Positions 1-11,452 of a DNA stretch of 64,000 nucleotides are shown piece by piece (the first letter of the stretch is position 1; every line of letters starts with the position of its first letter). The DNA is taken from contig JAFISE010000119.1 in the NCBI GenBank assembly GCA_022560025.1, positions 1-64,000 of the forward strand, written 5' to 3'. Made by a program: the position numbers and the translations under genes. The notes beneath the pieces were generated by a model. That model worked only from the letters and a program-made list of their open reading frames with translations, was not told the origin of the DNA and ran no database searches. The stretch comes from Stagonosporopsis chrysanthemi (taxonomy: Eukaryota; Ascomycota; Dothideomycetes; Pleosporales; Didymellaceae).

Positions 1-233
1 TGTGTCAAAGCCAAGAAGGCAGAAGAAGTAGCCAAACGCAAGGCTGAAAAAGAACGTCAGAAGCAAGCTCACGACGCCCAGGAAGCTATACAATTGTCCT
101 AAAGAGGCAATAAGACATCTTCAAAAGCTTCTATAGTAAAAAGGAAGCTTGCGCGTTGTGCAGTAGGTGCTCGTAGTCATCCTATACCTGCGACGCCTCC
201 TCCGCCTGCCCGCACCCACACTACCTGCAGCAG
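1..233 (+). pseudogene. C-terminal remnant of a pogo/Fot1-like DDE transposase
   Basis: The first 102 bases encode a Lys/Glu/Arg-rich helical tail (KAKKAEEVAKRKAEKERQ then QEAIQLS) of the kind that ends fungal pogo/Fot1 transposases. After the stop at 100-102 the same frame stays open to 233 and continues with the basic, proline-rich tail expected of the family (KASIVKRKLARCAVGARS, then ATPPPPARTH). I expect a Gln (CAA) where the TAA sits, so the stop looks like a C-to-T change in a CpA context, the signature of repeat-induced point mutation. That expectation comes from memory of the family, not from an alignment. Two copies of the 9-mer GCGCATTGA at 379-387 and 396-404 may belong to the element's end. 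The catalytic core lies outside the window, so the element is inactive here or truncated by the window edge. Confidence 0.6.
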
Positions 234-870
234 CTGAACAGCAACTCTATATAAGTAGAATGTATAAGAGAATATTGTTGCATAGGTCTATAGAGTACTC
301 CAACAAGATATCTCGCAATATTAACTATTGTGTGTGGCTCTATAGCCTCATTTTTGAGTGAGCTATTTTGGTGGTTCGGCGCATTGACTGAATCCGCGCA
401 TTGAGTGCACAGACACGGTACCGTATTTGAGCTGACATTGATAGCACAAGGTTCATTGGTGACTTACTAACCCGGACTAGGTAACTTGATGGAGAAGGTT
501 GGATCGCGAATAATTTGAAGTATAGATTCGCGAAGAAGACAGCAATCATCAGGGCAATAGCATGACTGTGAGTGTGTAATACAGCTCAAATTAATGGGAT
601 GTGAGCACATGTCTAGACGAGTAGCTTGACAGATTCGGCTCGTAACCAAACCCCGCAGTACCCGCATATGTCAGCCCCACTTCTGAATCCATCTACAAAA
701 GTCAGGTACGTGCCATCTCAAACCAGCTCCGCCTCACATTACACGAGTAGAGGACAGACAGACTGACGAATACTTGGTCCGCAAAGTAAAACAGATCCTC
801 GAGAAAACCGACAGCATGACCTCAAAGCTTGACATAGAAGTAAGCAACGCGTCTTATCAACGTTATCAGA
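234..870. other. intergenic: transposon flank and aldehyde dehydrogenase promoter
   Basis: No supported gene. The left part is AT-rich and probably belongs to the decayed transposon. The right part (about 700-870) is the presumed 5' leader and promoter of the aldehyde dehydrogenase. I see no clear TATA box. Confidence 0.5.
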
Positions 871-2419
871 ATGACACCTGATGAAAACAAGACCTACAAG
901 GGCAACATAATCAACAATGAGATTGTTGCAACACCTGAGACTCGGCATTCCATCAATCCTGCAACCAGCAAAGCACTTTGGGAGGTCCCTGTAGCCAGGA
1001 AGGAAGATCTGGACGCGGCCGTGAAGAACGCCAGAACATCATTCAAATCATGGAGCGCAACATCGTTCTCAGACCGCGCAGATCTGCTGCTCAAATATGC
1101 AGACCTCATCGAAGCCAATCGCGACCAGCTGGAGAAGCTGCTCACCACAGAGCAGGGCAAACCCCTCTCGCTGTCACACAGCGAGGTCGACAGCTCTTTG
1201 CATTGGCTCCGCACCTTCGCAACCATGGAAGTCAAAGATGAGATCCTCAAAGAAGACGAGGAGAAGACAGTTTACTCGACCTACCCACCAATCGGAGTTT
1301 GTGCCGGTATTGTGCCTTGGAACTGGCCTATCCTGCTCGGCTTAGGCAAAGTCGGTCCTGCGCTCATCACGGGCAACACCTTCATCATGAAGCCCTCGCC
1401 CTACACACCCTACTGCAATCTCAAGCTCGGTGAGTTGGCTGCGCAGGTCTTCCCGCCCGGCGTCGTGCAGGTCCTCTCCGGCGACGATAGCCTTGGACCA
1501 TGGATCACCGAGCACCCCGGCATCGACAAAATTGCGTTTACAGGCTCAAGCGCAACGGGAAAGTTGGTTGCAGCAAGCTGTGCGAAGACTCTCAAGCGCT
1601 ACGTCCTAGAGCTTGGGGGCAACGATGCTGCGATCATTTGTGAGGACGTGGACATTGAGAAGTGTCTACCGAAGATCGCGATGATGTCGTTCTTGAACTC
1701 TGGTCAGATTTGCATGCTCACGAAGAGGATCTACATCCACGAGAAGATCTATGATGAGTTTAGGGACAAGATGGTGGAATTCACCAAGGGCAACATCAAA
1801 ACTGGTGCAGGCACTGAGGAAGGTGTCGTTGTTGGACCAATTCAGAACAAGATGCAGTGAGTTATGGTGGCAGTGATTGTTGAAAAAATGTACTGACACA
1901 GTTAGGTTCGACAAGGTCAAAGATCTTTACGACGAGATTGAGAGGAGCAACTGGAAGACGGCACTGTCCGGATCCGCAGGCCAGTTCGAGCATGGCTACT
2001 TCATCACCCCAGCGATCATCGACAATCCGCCTGAGGACTCCCGTATTGTTCAAGAAGAGCCGTTTGGCCCCATTGTACCGCTGTTGAAGTGGTCTGACGA
2101 GGAAGACGTGATCGACCGCGCGAACGCGCTAAGGGCCGGTCTTGGAGCATCGGTGTGGGCAAAGGACGTGAAGCGTGCTGAACGCGTGGCCAGACAGCTA
2201 TCTGCGGGCAGTGTGTGGGTCAACTCACAGTAAGTTCTTTCAATTCCTCTGTAAAGACTACAGGTATCCTAACACTACATTCTCAGCTTCGATGTTGCTC
2301 CAGATGTCCCATTTGGTGGACACAAGGAGTCAGGTGTAGGTATGGAATGGGGTATTGAAGGACTTAAGCATTACTGCAATAGCCGTAGCTTGTGGGTATG
2401 GAAAAAGGTTTTTGAGTAG
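871..2419 (+). CDS. aldehyde dehydrogenase (NAD(P)+-dependent), 480 aa
   Basis: Three exons: 871-1856, 1906-2229 and 2287-2419. The introns are 49 and 57 nt, with branch sites TACTGAC and TCCTAAC. The product has the standard length of a soluble ALDH and oxidises an aldehyde to the acid. Visible signatures are the PWNWPI region, the cofactor-binding FTGSSATGK segment, the general-base Glu in LELGGND, the nucleophilic Cys in NSGQICM, the EEPFGP motif and the conserved C-terminal GLKHYC segment. The substrate cannot be told from sequence. ELGGND and the length resemble the fungal lactaldehyde/AldA-like branch rather than the mitochondrial AldA type, and no targeting peptide is seen. The start is the first ATG of the open frame. 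The stop lies only 9 bp from the stop of the convergent protease-like gene, so the 3' UTRs must overlap. Confidence 0.95.
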
Positions 2420-2428
2420 CCTTTATCG

Positions 2429-5400
2429 CTAGACGGATACCTTGTCCTTCTCAAGGACGGTGTCCATATCCAACGCGCTCTCCGAATGCCGCCAGTCCGA
2501 CAGCTCCTTTATTTCTCCCAGCAAACGAGAACGAACCGCATCTCTCAACCTATCTATGGCCTTCAATGCAAAAGCCAATATGAACACAGACGGCATGAGA
2601 ACGACGATGCTGATGAAGAACGTTCGCTGATTTCGCTCAAACGTGAATATTGCAGTTTCGGCCGTAAAGTATTGCAAGACAATCACCACAACAAAAGTGA
2701 ACTACGGAGTCAATTTTGTCTCAAATTTTTAGGGGACAGTTCTTACCATTAAGAGCTGAGAGTTCACACGATTCGCTCTGCTTGTGTCTTCGGCGGCAGC
2801 TTGTCCGATGCGCGCAAGATTAGCCGTGGTTTCGCTTGACTTCGATACATTCAGGTTGATCTTAGCCATGAACCGAGCTAGCTCTTGCCTCTCTGAAGTC
2901 ATCCTAAGTTCGAGCTGCGTTACAAGGTCAGTGAACAATTTCGGGACCCGAATATCCTTTACTTACGGTGTGAATAGTGATCTCGGATTCCTTGATAACC
3001 TGAGCCAGCTCATCTGTCAGATCTTGTAATTTCTCGAAAGCTTCTCTGATATCCTGCAAAAGCAGCTGTACTTCGTGAGGGCTTAGATCAGAGAAGTACG
3101 AGATATCACCATCTACTGCACTGAAGCGGTCCCAGGTCTGGTTGGTCTTTTGGAACTGGTCTTTGATATAGCAAAGAAGCTTTCTTGTGTTGATCAGCGT
3201 CTCGAGATCGTTTTGAGAGTTTTTGTGAGATTTCCCAGTCACCTAGTCTCGTCAACGGTGAGACAGAGAAAGGGATTTGACAACTGCGATGACCTACCCG
3301 TGCCTTCAGGTAGAAAGATAACGTGCGCACGAGGTACTCGTGGAGCTGAACTATAGTCTGCAATCGAAGTTGTAGCGCACGAAGGAAGTACATCCTAGGA
3401 TCCCATATTGCATCAGGTGCAAAAGTACTGAAGGACGACGGCTCGTTACCCGCACTCGCGAAGTAGTCTGTTCCCGAATGAAAACTGAAGTCCTTGTAAA
3501 AAGCATCGTCGCCTTCGTTCAATTCGTAGTCATCCGCAGCGTCTTCATATTCTTCATAGCCTTCTAAGTGGCCCAAGGATCCAAAAGCGTACCCGTACCA
3601 CGAGAAATGGTCATGACCGCTGATGACGACTGAAGTACACTTCTCATGCACCGTGATGTTGAGATCGACGAGGTTATAGTATTGATGCGGATTCTGGCGG
3701 ACCTCCTCTTGATCAACGTAAGCAGGACGACAGACGGTGAAACACGGCAAGCTGAACTCAAGGTAGTAGCGTGGATTCCCACGCATCTGCTGTGTTTCAG
3801 TCATTAATAGTAATCAGGCTAAGGAATAGAGCTGGTATCGCTTACAGATACGTGAACTCGAAGACACATAACAGACCCAATGTGCATTCGAACCACGCGA
3901 CGAATTGCCTCAGCCTGGTACGAGGACGAGCTTTCTATAAGAGCAACTAGAACTTCCCGATCAAGTTGTGCGATAAAGCTATGTTTCAATAAGCTACATT
4001 TTGATATGCGGAGGATATTGACTTACATCAATCGGCGATGGCAACCCCGGCTCATGTTGTAACCTGGTCTTTCTAGTCTCGTTACAAGAGAGCCTAACTC
4101 GTCGACTCTGAACCATCCGGACTGGTGACCATCACTGTCTCGGTGCCTATCGTCCAAGTGCACGTAAGAAGAGCAGGTCATTGTTTGCTGCCTAAACACC
4201 TCGTGAAGTCTCGATTCATATGTGATTTTCCAAGAAGAACCAATTGTTCCAGAATTACCAAAAAAGGCTTCTAGAACATCTAGTCTCGTACAGGCACCAA
4301 TCGTCTCCAGGAACGGTCTGTCCATTATCGGGCGGTGTTCAAAGAATGAAGGACTCCACACTTTGTAACTATGCAGGATTTGATGCATGTTGGAAAGGCT
4401 AGGTTGCCGGTAGGAGCTTTGTTCCGCTTCTGAGGCTGGGGCTTGCTTAATTTGAGGCGGAGATTCGGCCACGGAGCCGCACGCAAGGTCAGCTTTGATT
4501 GGTAGGGTGACTGAGATTGCACCCAAACATTTTTTAATGTTCTCGAAAGTGTCGTTTGCGGGTACCACATAGGCCTCACCGAACGTGTTTACCGCCACGA
4601 CATGTCCGTACAACGCCGGTCCTGCAGCGTGAACGACCCACGCGCCTGAGTCTCCTTTGAGTACCTCTTCGAAACGTCAGCAGGAAAGGGAATTTAATCG
4701 ATGCGTGCATGACTGACTTTGGTCGCTACTCATCTGTAAAACATAGACCGAGACAAAGGACTGACAGCTAGCCATCCAAATACTGGCCGGCAGACTTGAT
4801 AAAGTACCCCGACGGGTGCCAGCAGCCGCACCCAAGACTAAAACAGAATCAGACATTCCGTCGTTGAAGGTCGGGCTTTCAGCAATGAGGATTGCGTGTC
4901 CGTTTTCTACAGTATCAGCATTGACTTCCGCTGGTGGTTCATTCTTCCGTTTTTGAAGGGCAATGTTGCTGCGGGGTGTTCTGGTCTCGAATATACACCA
5001 GTCATGAGAAGGCTTCGTGCGTTGGGCTTTAACACCAGGAAGCTGGTCAGGGTCGAGAGGTTTACCAAGTGAATCGTCGTTTGAGAGCCAGGTGCTCACT
5101 CCAAAAGGATCGTGTACAGGGTCTGTATCGACCGTTGAGACTTTCGACAACTGGTGACGATGTTGTTGATCTGGCCTCGTGACATGGCCTGCGGTCATGC
5201 CATAGAAGCGGTTATCGCCATTCGCATATGATACCTTGACAACGCCGCCGAATGTAGCTTGGCGAACGGCCTTCTTGTGTCTTACAAGGAGTGGAGAGCC
5301 GCAGTAGGTGTTGTGTTTCGCATCGTACCGCGTTTGGCTGAAGAGGTCAACCGCCAGCTGGGCATTGACCTCTTCGTAGGGCTCCGGGATGACGATATAG

Positions 5401-5901
5401 CCCAGACTCTCCACTGAGTTTGGTATACCAAGCTCGCTTTGAATAGGTCCGTGCGTGAAAGCGTCCTCCACAATTCGGGAAAGACTGGGCTCACAAAAGA
5501 CAGCCATGTGAAGTTTAGCCTCTTGCTCGTTCTTTCCAACCATCATAGGTTGGAAGGCCAACATGTCCCATGGTATTTGTCCATCTGTCGTGACTGCAGC
5601 AACTGCCGCTTGGAGTCGTGCCTGGATTGCTGACAAGGCTGCAACGTAGTGTGCCATGTGTCGAGGGTTTGGGATCATTATAAATCGCAGAACATCTTTG
5701 CCGGGAATTGAGAAGACTGCCGTGGCTGTCTGACTTGGCCCACCGCTAGTAGTATCGACAACACGAACAGATCCGTGAAGGGAGTCTACTCTGCTTTTGA
5801 GACTTGTAACATCTACACGGACAGTCCCAATGTTAGAGATTGTTGTACACCATCTCGGAGAGATTTGTACCTTCGTGTCCGCCTTTTCTTGCTGGACGCA
5901 G
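2429..5901 (-). CDS. serine-protease-like domain fused to a coiled-coil/CorA-like membrane domain (5' end unresolved)
   Basis: Seven exons read on the minus strand: 5901-4730, 4666-4027, 3978-3846, 3789-3298, 3242-2967, 2914-2747 and 2701-2429. All junctions are GT/AG and every phase matches, giving 1050 codons plus an unseen first exon (an in-frame stop lies just upstream of 5901). The N-terminal half is a trypsin-fold domain: His in YGMTAGHV, Asp in SHDWCIFE and Ser in KGDSGAWVV, the last completed only by splicing across 4667-4729. The C-terminal half holds the segments LDREVLVALIE, YYLEFSLPCF and IWDPRMYFL, then long helical coiled coil (EAFEKLQDLTDELAQVIKES) and hydrophobic segments FTFVVVIVLQYF and FFISIVVLMPSVFILAFAL, arranged as in fungal CorA-like membrane proteins. 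No GMN motif is seen, so ion transport is doubtful. I know both halves only as uncharacterised fungal families. The acceptor at 3786-3790 is a tandem CAGCAG, giving one optional Gln. Confidence 0.75.
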
Positions 5902-6311
5902 CTGATTCATGAACGAGAGACAGTAGCGAAGGTGATGCTCTGGAGCAGGGAATGATTGAAACCATCAGACCGGAAATGGGGAAAGGAGTAGAGACACCAA
6001 CGACTCAGCCAAGACCAGCGAGCACGCCCAAGGCAGACCACCGGTCAAGTGATAGCCATATGGCATGCACTGACTGGCCAAAGAAGTGTGTCTGCGTCCT
6101 TCATTATGTTTAGTCAGGCTGAGCTACGACTTTATTGGCTGTTACGATACTCAGCCTGCCGGACAGAAACCAATCATGGGACACCGATGCGCCTTGGGCA
6201 GCCGTGCTTAACAAAGTCCATGCAGCGATTGTTTTACTTGATGTACGCTGAGCTCTATGGGGATAGATGATTTCCCCTTCCCTCTTTTGATCACTACCCA
6301 TTGACCCAACC
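5902..6311. other. divergent promoter region between the two membrane-protein genes
   Basis: About 400 bp separate exon 5901 of the protease-like gene from the ATG at 6312 of the divergent gene. The missing first exon of the minus-strand gene must lie here. I tested ATGs on the minus strand between 5970 and 6110, but none gave both a GT donor and the phase needed to join the exon starting at 5901. Confidence 0.5.
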
Positions 6312-7509
6312 ATGGCAACCATCTGTAAAGTTGCATCTTTTGTGGAATACTTTCCATTGCGAGATCCATCTGAGGATATGGTAGGACAGCTCTATCAGTG
6401 CCTGTGGGCATGGCAAGATTGCGTCATGTGCATAAATCGCGGACTTTGTCCTTCTGGGACGTGTCGATGGGCATCGCGGGCCTCGTTAAAATCATTCGGT
6501 GCCTTTTACCAGAAGGTGACTTTCCGGTACACATCAGACGACTGGTCCAGCTCTTTGCCGCTGCTGCAAAACCATGGAGACTTGCAACATCTTATACGCT
6601 TCATTGTGGAACGACCTGAGCGACCTCGGGAGGAACTCATGTCGGAGTTTTTCTCCCAAAATGGCCATGCCCAAGCTTTACCATCAGACAAAGACATGGC
6701 AATGAATCTCGCATACAGTATCATTGCCATGCTACCCTGCGCAAAACGGAACCAATACTATGCGCATTACCGAGTGCTGCCTCCTGTAATCTGGAAGAAG
6801 AACCAAGCTGCTTGCGAAGTCTGGGAGACTGCGATGCCGGTTGGGAAGACTCCGACACGCGAAGAAGTAGACTCTATCGTGACGTCTTTATCTGCAAAGC
6901 GCCTGCGAGACTGTGGCTTCAAAATCGTCGACACAACCGACCTACGACTGCATCTTGTGCACGAATCGACTATGGCGGTAAGACGTGTGTATGTCTTTCA
7001 CCAAGAGGGGTTCCTGAAAGAACATCTTTCATATCAGGTTCGCCGCGGGCCGACGACCAAGTAAGTTCGGTTTGTTCTGAGGTTCGTGTTGCTTGCTGAT
7101 TCCAAGACATGTTGTCCCACGTCAAATGGCACTCGAGCTTCTGAACACTTTGCGCCATGTGCTCTACAAGTGGGACGATGAAGCCAGTCGTCAGTTGGCA
7201 GTGGAATTAGGCTTCGGCATAGGCAGTCTGAGCGTGAACATGTCGGACTATTCTTACGATGATGAGTACGAATTGCAGTTCCATTATTGGGGCACACGAC
7301 TGTTAAGTTTGACGAAGCTTGTCAATACGCCGGGGGCAGACTGCTGGATCTGGAGACGGCTCTTAGGGATGCGGCGGTATCGAACGGAGCACATGATGTT
7401 GATATTAGCATTCCTGGCTTTCCTTGTGACTCTAGTCAGTAGCGTCATTGGGCCATGGATGCAGAGCCAAGAAAAGACAAGGGACCTTGTGCAGAAAACC
7501 AACGTATAG
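6312..7509 (+). CDS. uncharacterised protein with one C-terminal transmembrane segment, 383 aa, possible internal frame problem
   Basis: Two exons, 6312-7060 and 7107-7509, separated by a 46-nt intron. The ATG sits in a good context (accATGg). The C-terminal part holds a hydrophobic helix (MMLILAFLAFLVTLVSSVIG), so the protein is probably tail-anchored. I know this only as a family of fungal hypothetical proteins and give no function. Residues from about 90 onward read naturally (DLQHLIRFIVERPERP, then MNLAYSIIAMLPCAKRN). The stretch from about 6435 to 6575 reads as Cys/Trp/Ser-rich, unlikely-looking sequence in this frame, while the neighbouring frame reads SFWDVSMGIAGLVKIIRC followed by PEGDFPVHIRRLVQLF. 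This suggests two compensating indels. Transcribed divergently from the protease-like gene. Confidence 0.65.
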
Positions 7510-7854
7510 TTGGAACAGCGGTGACCGGAGGGGGCGTGCATGTCTGGTGTTGGCGAGTGATTTCTGGGCGGAAGAAAAATGCCGGATGCGGATTGAGCAT
7601 TTGTTGTAGATTCTGTCTACTTTTTTGCGCCTAACGGTCCAAGAATCGCCGAACATAGGCGTATTCGCGATATCCGCAAAGGAGTTGTCATGTTCCAAGC
7701 TGATGTTGACTGACAGTGAGAGTGGGTCACGCGCAAAACTCTTGGCATTGCTAGCGCAGCCCACGATGAATTTCGATCGCAATGCACTAAATCTCAACAC
7801 CTCGCACGCTCTACGCAGGATAACCACTTCTTTGCGCTCTCCCACACAACAAAA
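7510..7854. other. intergenic: promoter and leader of the L22 gene
   Basis: Holds the 3' UTR of the upstream gene and the promoter of ribosomal protein L22. The last 25 bases before the ATG are pyrimidine/CA-rich (ctctcccacacaac), usual for fungal ribosomal protein genes. No other feature seen. Confidence 0.5.
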
Positions 7855-8389
7855 ATGGCACCCAACACCGTACGTACACCGCTTTGCTGTCTGTGATCGC
7901 GCATCACACACATCTACAATGATGTGCAGAACAGTAGGCTAATACGACCATGTAGAAGGCATCCGGCAAGAAGGCCCAGAAGGTGACGAAGAAGTTCGTC
8001 ATCAACTGCAGCCAGCCCGTCAACGACAAGATCTTCGACATCCAGGCGTTCGAGAAGTTCCTCCACGACCGCATCAAGGTTGAGGGCCGCACCGGTAACC
8101 TCGGCGACGTTGTCCAGATCTCCCAGCAGGGCGACGGCAAGATCGAGGTCATTGCTCACCAGGAGTTCTCCGGCCGCTACCTGAAGTACCTGTACGTTTG
8201 TCCGAGGCGCACGCGCTGCGCAAAAAGTATCTGGGAGAGGGCAATGGCTGACGAATTTGTAGCACCAAGAAGTTCCTCAAGAAGCAGCAGCTCCGTGACT
8301 GGCTCCGCGTCGTTTCCACCTCCAAGGGTGTTTACGAGCTCCGCTTCTTCAACGTCGTCAACGACGAGGCTGAGGATGACGAGGAGTAA
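7855..8389 (+). CDS. RPL22: 60S ribosomal protein L22 (eL22), 125 aa
   Basis: Three exons: 7855-7869, 7956-8191 and 8263-8389. The first exon encodes only MAPNT and is followed by an 86-nt intron, a usual layout for fungal ribosomal protein genes. The protein matches eL22 throughout: KKAQKVTKKFVINCSQP, then FEKFLHDRIKVEGRTGNLGD, FSGRYLKYLTKKFLKK, RDWLRVV and an acidic C-terminal tail. It is a structural component of the cytosolic large ribosomal subunit. The second intron (71 nt) splits Leu in the ..YLTKK.. segment, with branch GCTGACG and acceptor TAG. Length equals the family norm, and there is nothing odd in the sequence. Confidence 0.97.
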
Positions 8390-11300
8390 GCGCGACGTCT
8401 TAATGGCTCCGCACCACGATGTCACAATGGAAGGGTCACGCACAATCACAGATGGGATCACGACACGCTCTTCACTGAGCGTGCGGGCCCAGGAAGGGAA
8501 AGAGCGGTGTTCCACCAGGCAGATAGCACGATCAATTGAACTGTTGCATCTGTCAAATACTGAAATCTGCAAAGCTTTGTGATATCTGCCGAAACAATGA
8601 TTTGGACCACTGAGACAACCTCTGAACAGGGTGTTCTCGAATAAGACCCTGTCTTGCTCTCGAATTGAGAAACCACACTGTGACCTGTGGACCGCTGAAG
8701 GGGACGCCGAAACCCTTGCCACCACTCACCGTCCATATGCCTTTGCAAAGTCTACCCCTCCATACAAAAATCTTTTGCATAACTTTTTCGCGCTAGCATG
8801 GCCTGCATCCGCGAGTGGAACATCGTGAACTCCGCAAGATGCATGGACGGGTACAGACGAGTACCCGCAAGTGTATCCGCACTCATAGCGTGAGACATAA
8901 TGTGATGGGTCGGTGGGTGCAGCCTGTGCGTGGTCTACCTGTCAGGTATACACGCTGTAGTCGCCCAAAAGGTTACTTGCGGCCCAAATGCTGTTGATTC
9001 ATTATGTACATGCGACTTCATGTTCGTTGTGCATGGTGGTGAAGCCTTTGACCGAGTGCTAGGTGATCACGTGGCAACAAACGTACTGGAAGCTGTACTT
9101 GGGACTGGGCAGTCTGGGGTATTGGGATATGCCGATATGATCTCGTGGGCAGTTGCAGAAACTGAAGTGTGCACGCCAATCATTTGTAATACTGTTAGCA
9201 TAAGTCCAGGTATTTGTTACTGCTGACCCTTGAACTTCAGAAAAATATCATCCAGTGCATTCTCTTCGTGCATATCGCTGGTCTGGAATCGGACATCTGG
9301 CATCCTGAGTGAGGAGCCTGGACCACTGCACACGGATTCCAGCGAATGTGGGAGTGGAGTCGTTGCTGGCAGCCTCGCGGTGTAGGGGACCGTGATGGAA
9401 GGAAGCATCGAGAAGTGGACGGACAGACCGAATATAGGCACTGCGTGATGAAAGGAACAGCTCGAGTCGGTCCGCAGAGCGACTACCTTCGGTCGAGGCT
9501 TCGACAGCCGCGATGCAGGGCAGATGGCCAGCAGAAAGGTTAACGACACCCGGATAAAGGCGCCGGAAGCCATGCCGTAAAACGCGCAGCCACTTCGTGA
9601 ACAAAGGGGTTGAGAAGCGGTGAGGTCTTGGCCAATGTGCACGACAGATGGTGACATGGCACGCTGTAATGCGAATTGATGGCGCCAGAGCACGCAAAAT
9701 CCCAGCGTGCTGACTCTGAAGCAACGCGTGGTATCCTGAGGGAGGCAGAACGATCGCAAACATCATCTGTTGCCCAACGGGCATTATGGCTGTGAACACG
9801 AACTTAGTTCAGAGATGGACAGGTCATGGTTGAGTCGTTCGACGAATGAAACCGCAGATGAACTTCCTAATCAGGACATATTCTGTACAGCTGGATATAA
9901 CGCCCATCGGCATGGCGTCCGATTGATGGCCACGGTAATAATAGAAGCACCGTGAGAGTATTGGCTTGGTGTTGTGGTCTGCTCTGTTCAGAACTCTCGT
10001 TCCTGAGATGAGCAGCCTCGGGCCCAGATGCCCCTCGGGCGCGTCCAACGAGTTACTCAGGTACTCCGAAGTGATCGGAGTAAAACCGGCATTGTCTTTG
10101 TTACGAAATCGAGTAAGGCCACGATGCGCGCAGTAAAGTCTAGAGCGCCAACAGGTGGGTACCTCAGTTGCTCTGACACCGAAATGGGTCAAACAAGTAA
10201 GGCACCGGGCCGGGCTGCCAAAATGTGTAAAGAAACTGCTACAGCCTTGGGAGCAGGTGGATCTGTCTCATGCCACGGGCACGAGTTGATGTTCTGCTTG
10301 GTCCACGAACCCTTGCAGAATTTTCCCACATTACGTTACGCCGGCGCCTTGGCATCAAATCGCGATGACTGTGTTGACGCCGCTGCACATTAACAATAAT
10401 CGGGGATGTCGGTCGAGCGTCCTGCCTGGGTGGGCGCATGGGGTCGTCAGTGAGTGCTGAGAGCAAGTCAAGCGGTGTTGCAGCGGTGAAGAACGGCGCC
10501 TTTGAAGTATGACGGGAGGTTACTCCGAACAGCAAACTCCACGGAGATGCTGAACATTCGACTGCATTGAGAGCATCACGACGCCAATTTGCGGGGTGCC
10601 GTGTTCCAAGAACTGGATTGCAGAGTCAATTGCTGAACCCACGAATGGTGTCAGGCGGCAGCTGATCGTGCCGTGACTCTGAACATTGAGTACCCCAGAT
10701 GTCGTCGCTCGGTGGAGACATGAGGTTAGCATGATGCACGGAAGACTGGACGGACAGCCGTCGGCCAACAGCGCGCGTTGGCCGGCCACCTGCGCAGGCG
10801 TTTTGTGGCATTCGATGAGCACTCCGAAACAGGCATTGCATGATGGTGTGGTCTCGCTGCTTGTTGAGGCTGCTGAGCAACCGGTGAGCTCATGCCAGCA
10901 CAGTCAGTTTGGCCGAGCGCGGCGCCAACGCAGATGCTCTCGCACTTTGACGACCAAACTCAGTGCAGGCACGACAATGCGGCGCCGCTTCAGCGGGCGA
11001 TCACGAGAGAGCGGCAGGCCGTGCGCGCCTACCTCCTGACCCAAAAATTGCAGCTTGTGCAGGGATGTGCCTGCTGTTCGCAGCCTAGGGCTTTCACGCC
11101 CAAAGCTTGGATCCTCGTTGCTGATGGCATCATGCGAAAGGCGCTTGAAGCACCCAGTCATAGAATTTCTCTCAGGTAAAAAGTCAAAACGGTTCTGGCG
11201 ACTTCTTTATAAGGACCTGGCTTCCCCAGACGACGGTTGACCTTTGAGATTGACCCTTCCCCAGACTATGTTTCTGCCGCAACACCTTACACACCAACTG

Positions 11301-11452
11301 AATTCACACAAAATCAACTCTTGAAGCATAGCGCCACAGTCCACTTTGCTGCATTCGATCCCCAGATCCAAGCCACACCGTCATTGGCCAATCGCCCACC
11401 TACCTGCAGCACAATCAGGCTTCAGCTGCACCCCAGAGTTTTCTTTCAAGCC
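8390..11452. other. 3.1-kb intergenic stretch with no supported gene
   Basis: I read both strands and found only short, mutually overlapping ORFs without recognisable domains or plausible splicing. Two overlapping minus-strand frames at 9217-9799 are the longest (about 180 codons) but begin without an ATG and are Ser/Cys/Arg-rich. The right end (about 11200-11452) is the promoter and leader of the arrestin gene. An unannotated non-coding transcript cannot be excluded. Confidence 0.45.

Noticed and set aside
9217..9799. Two overlapping minus-strand frames of about 180 codons
   Set aside because: Both begin without an ATG, overlap one another in different frames, are Ser/Cys/Arg-rich and show no domain. 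Chance ORFs in GC-balanced DNA are the simpler reading.
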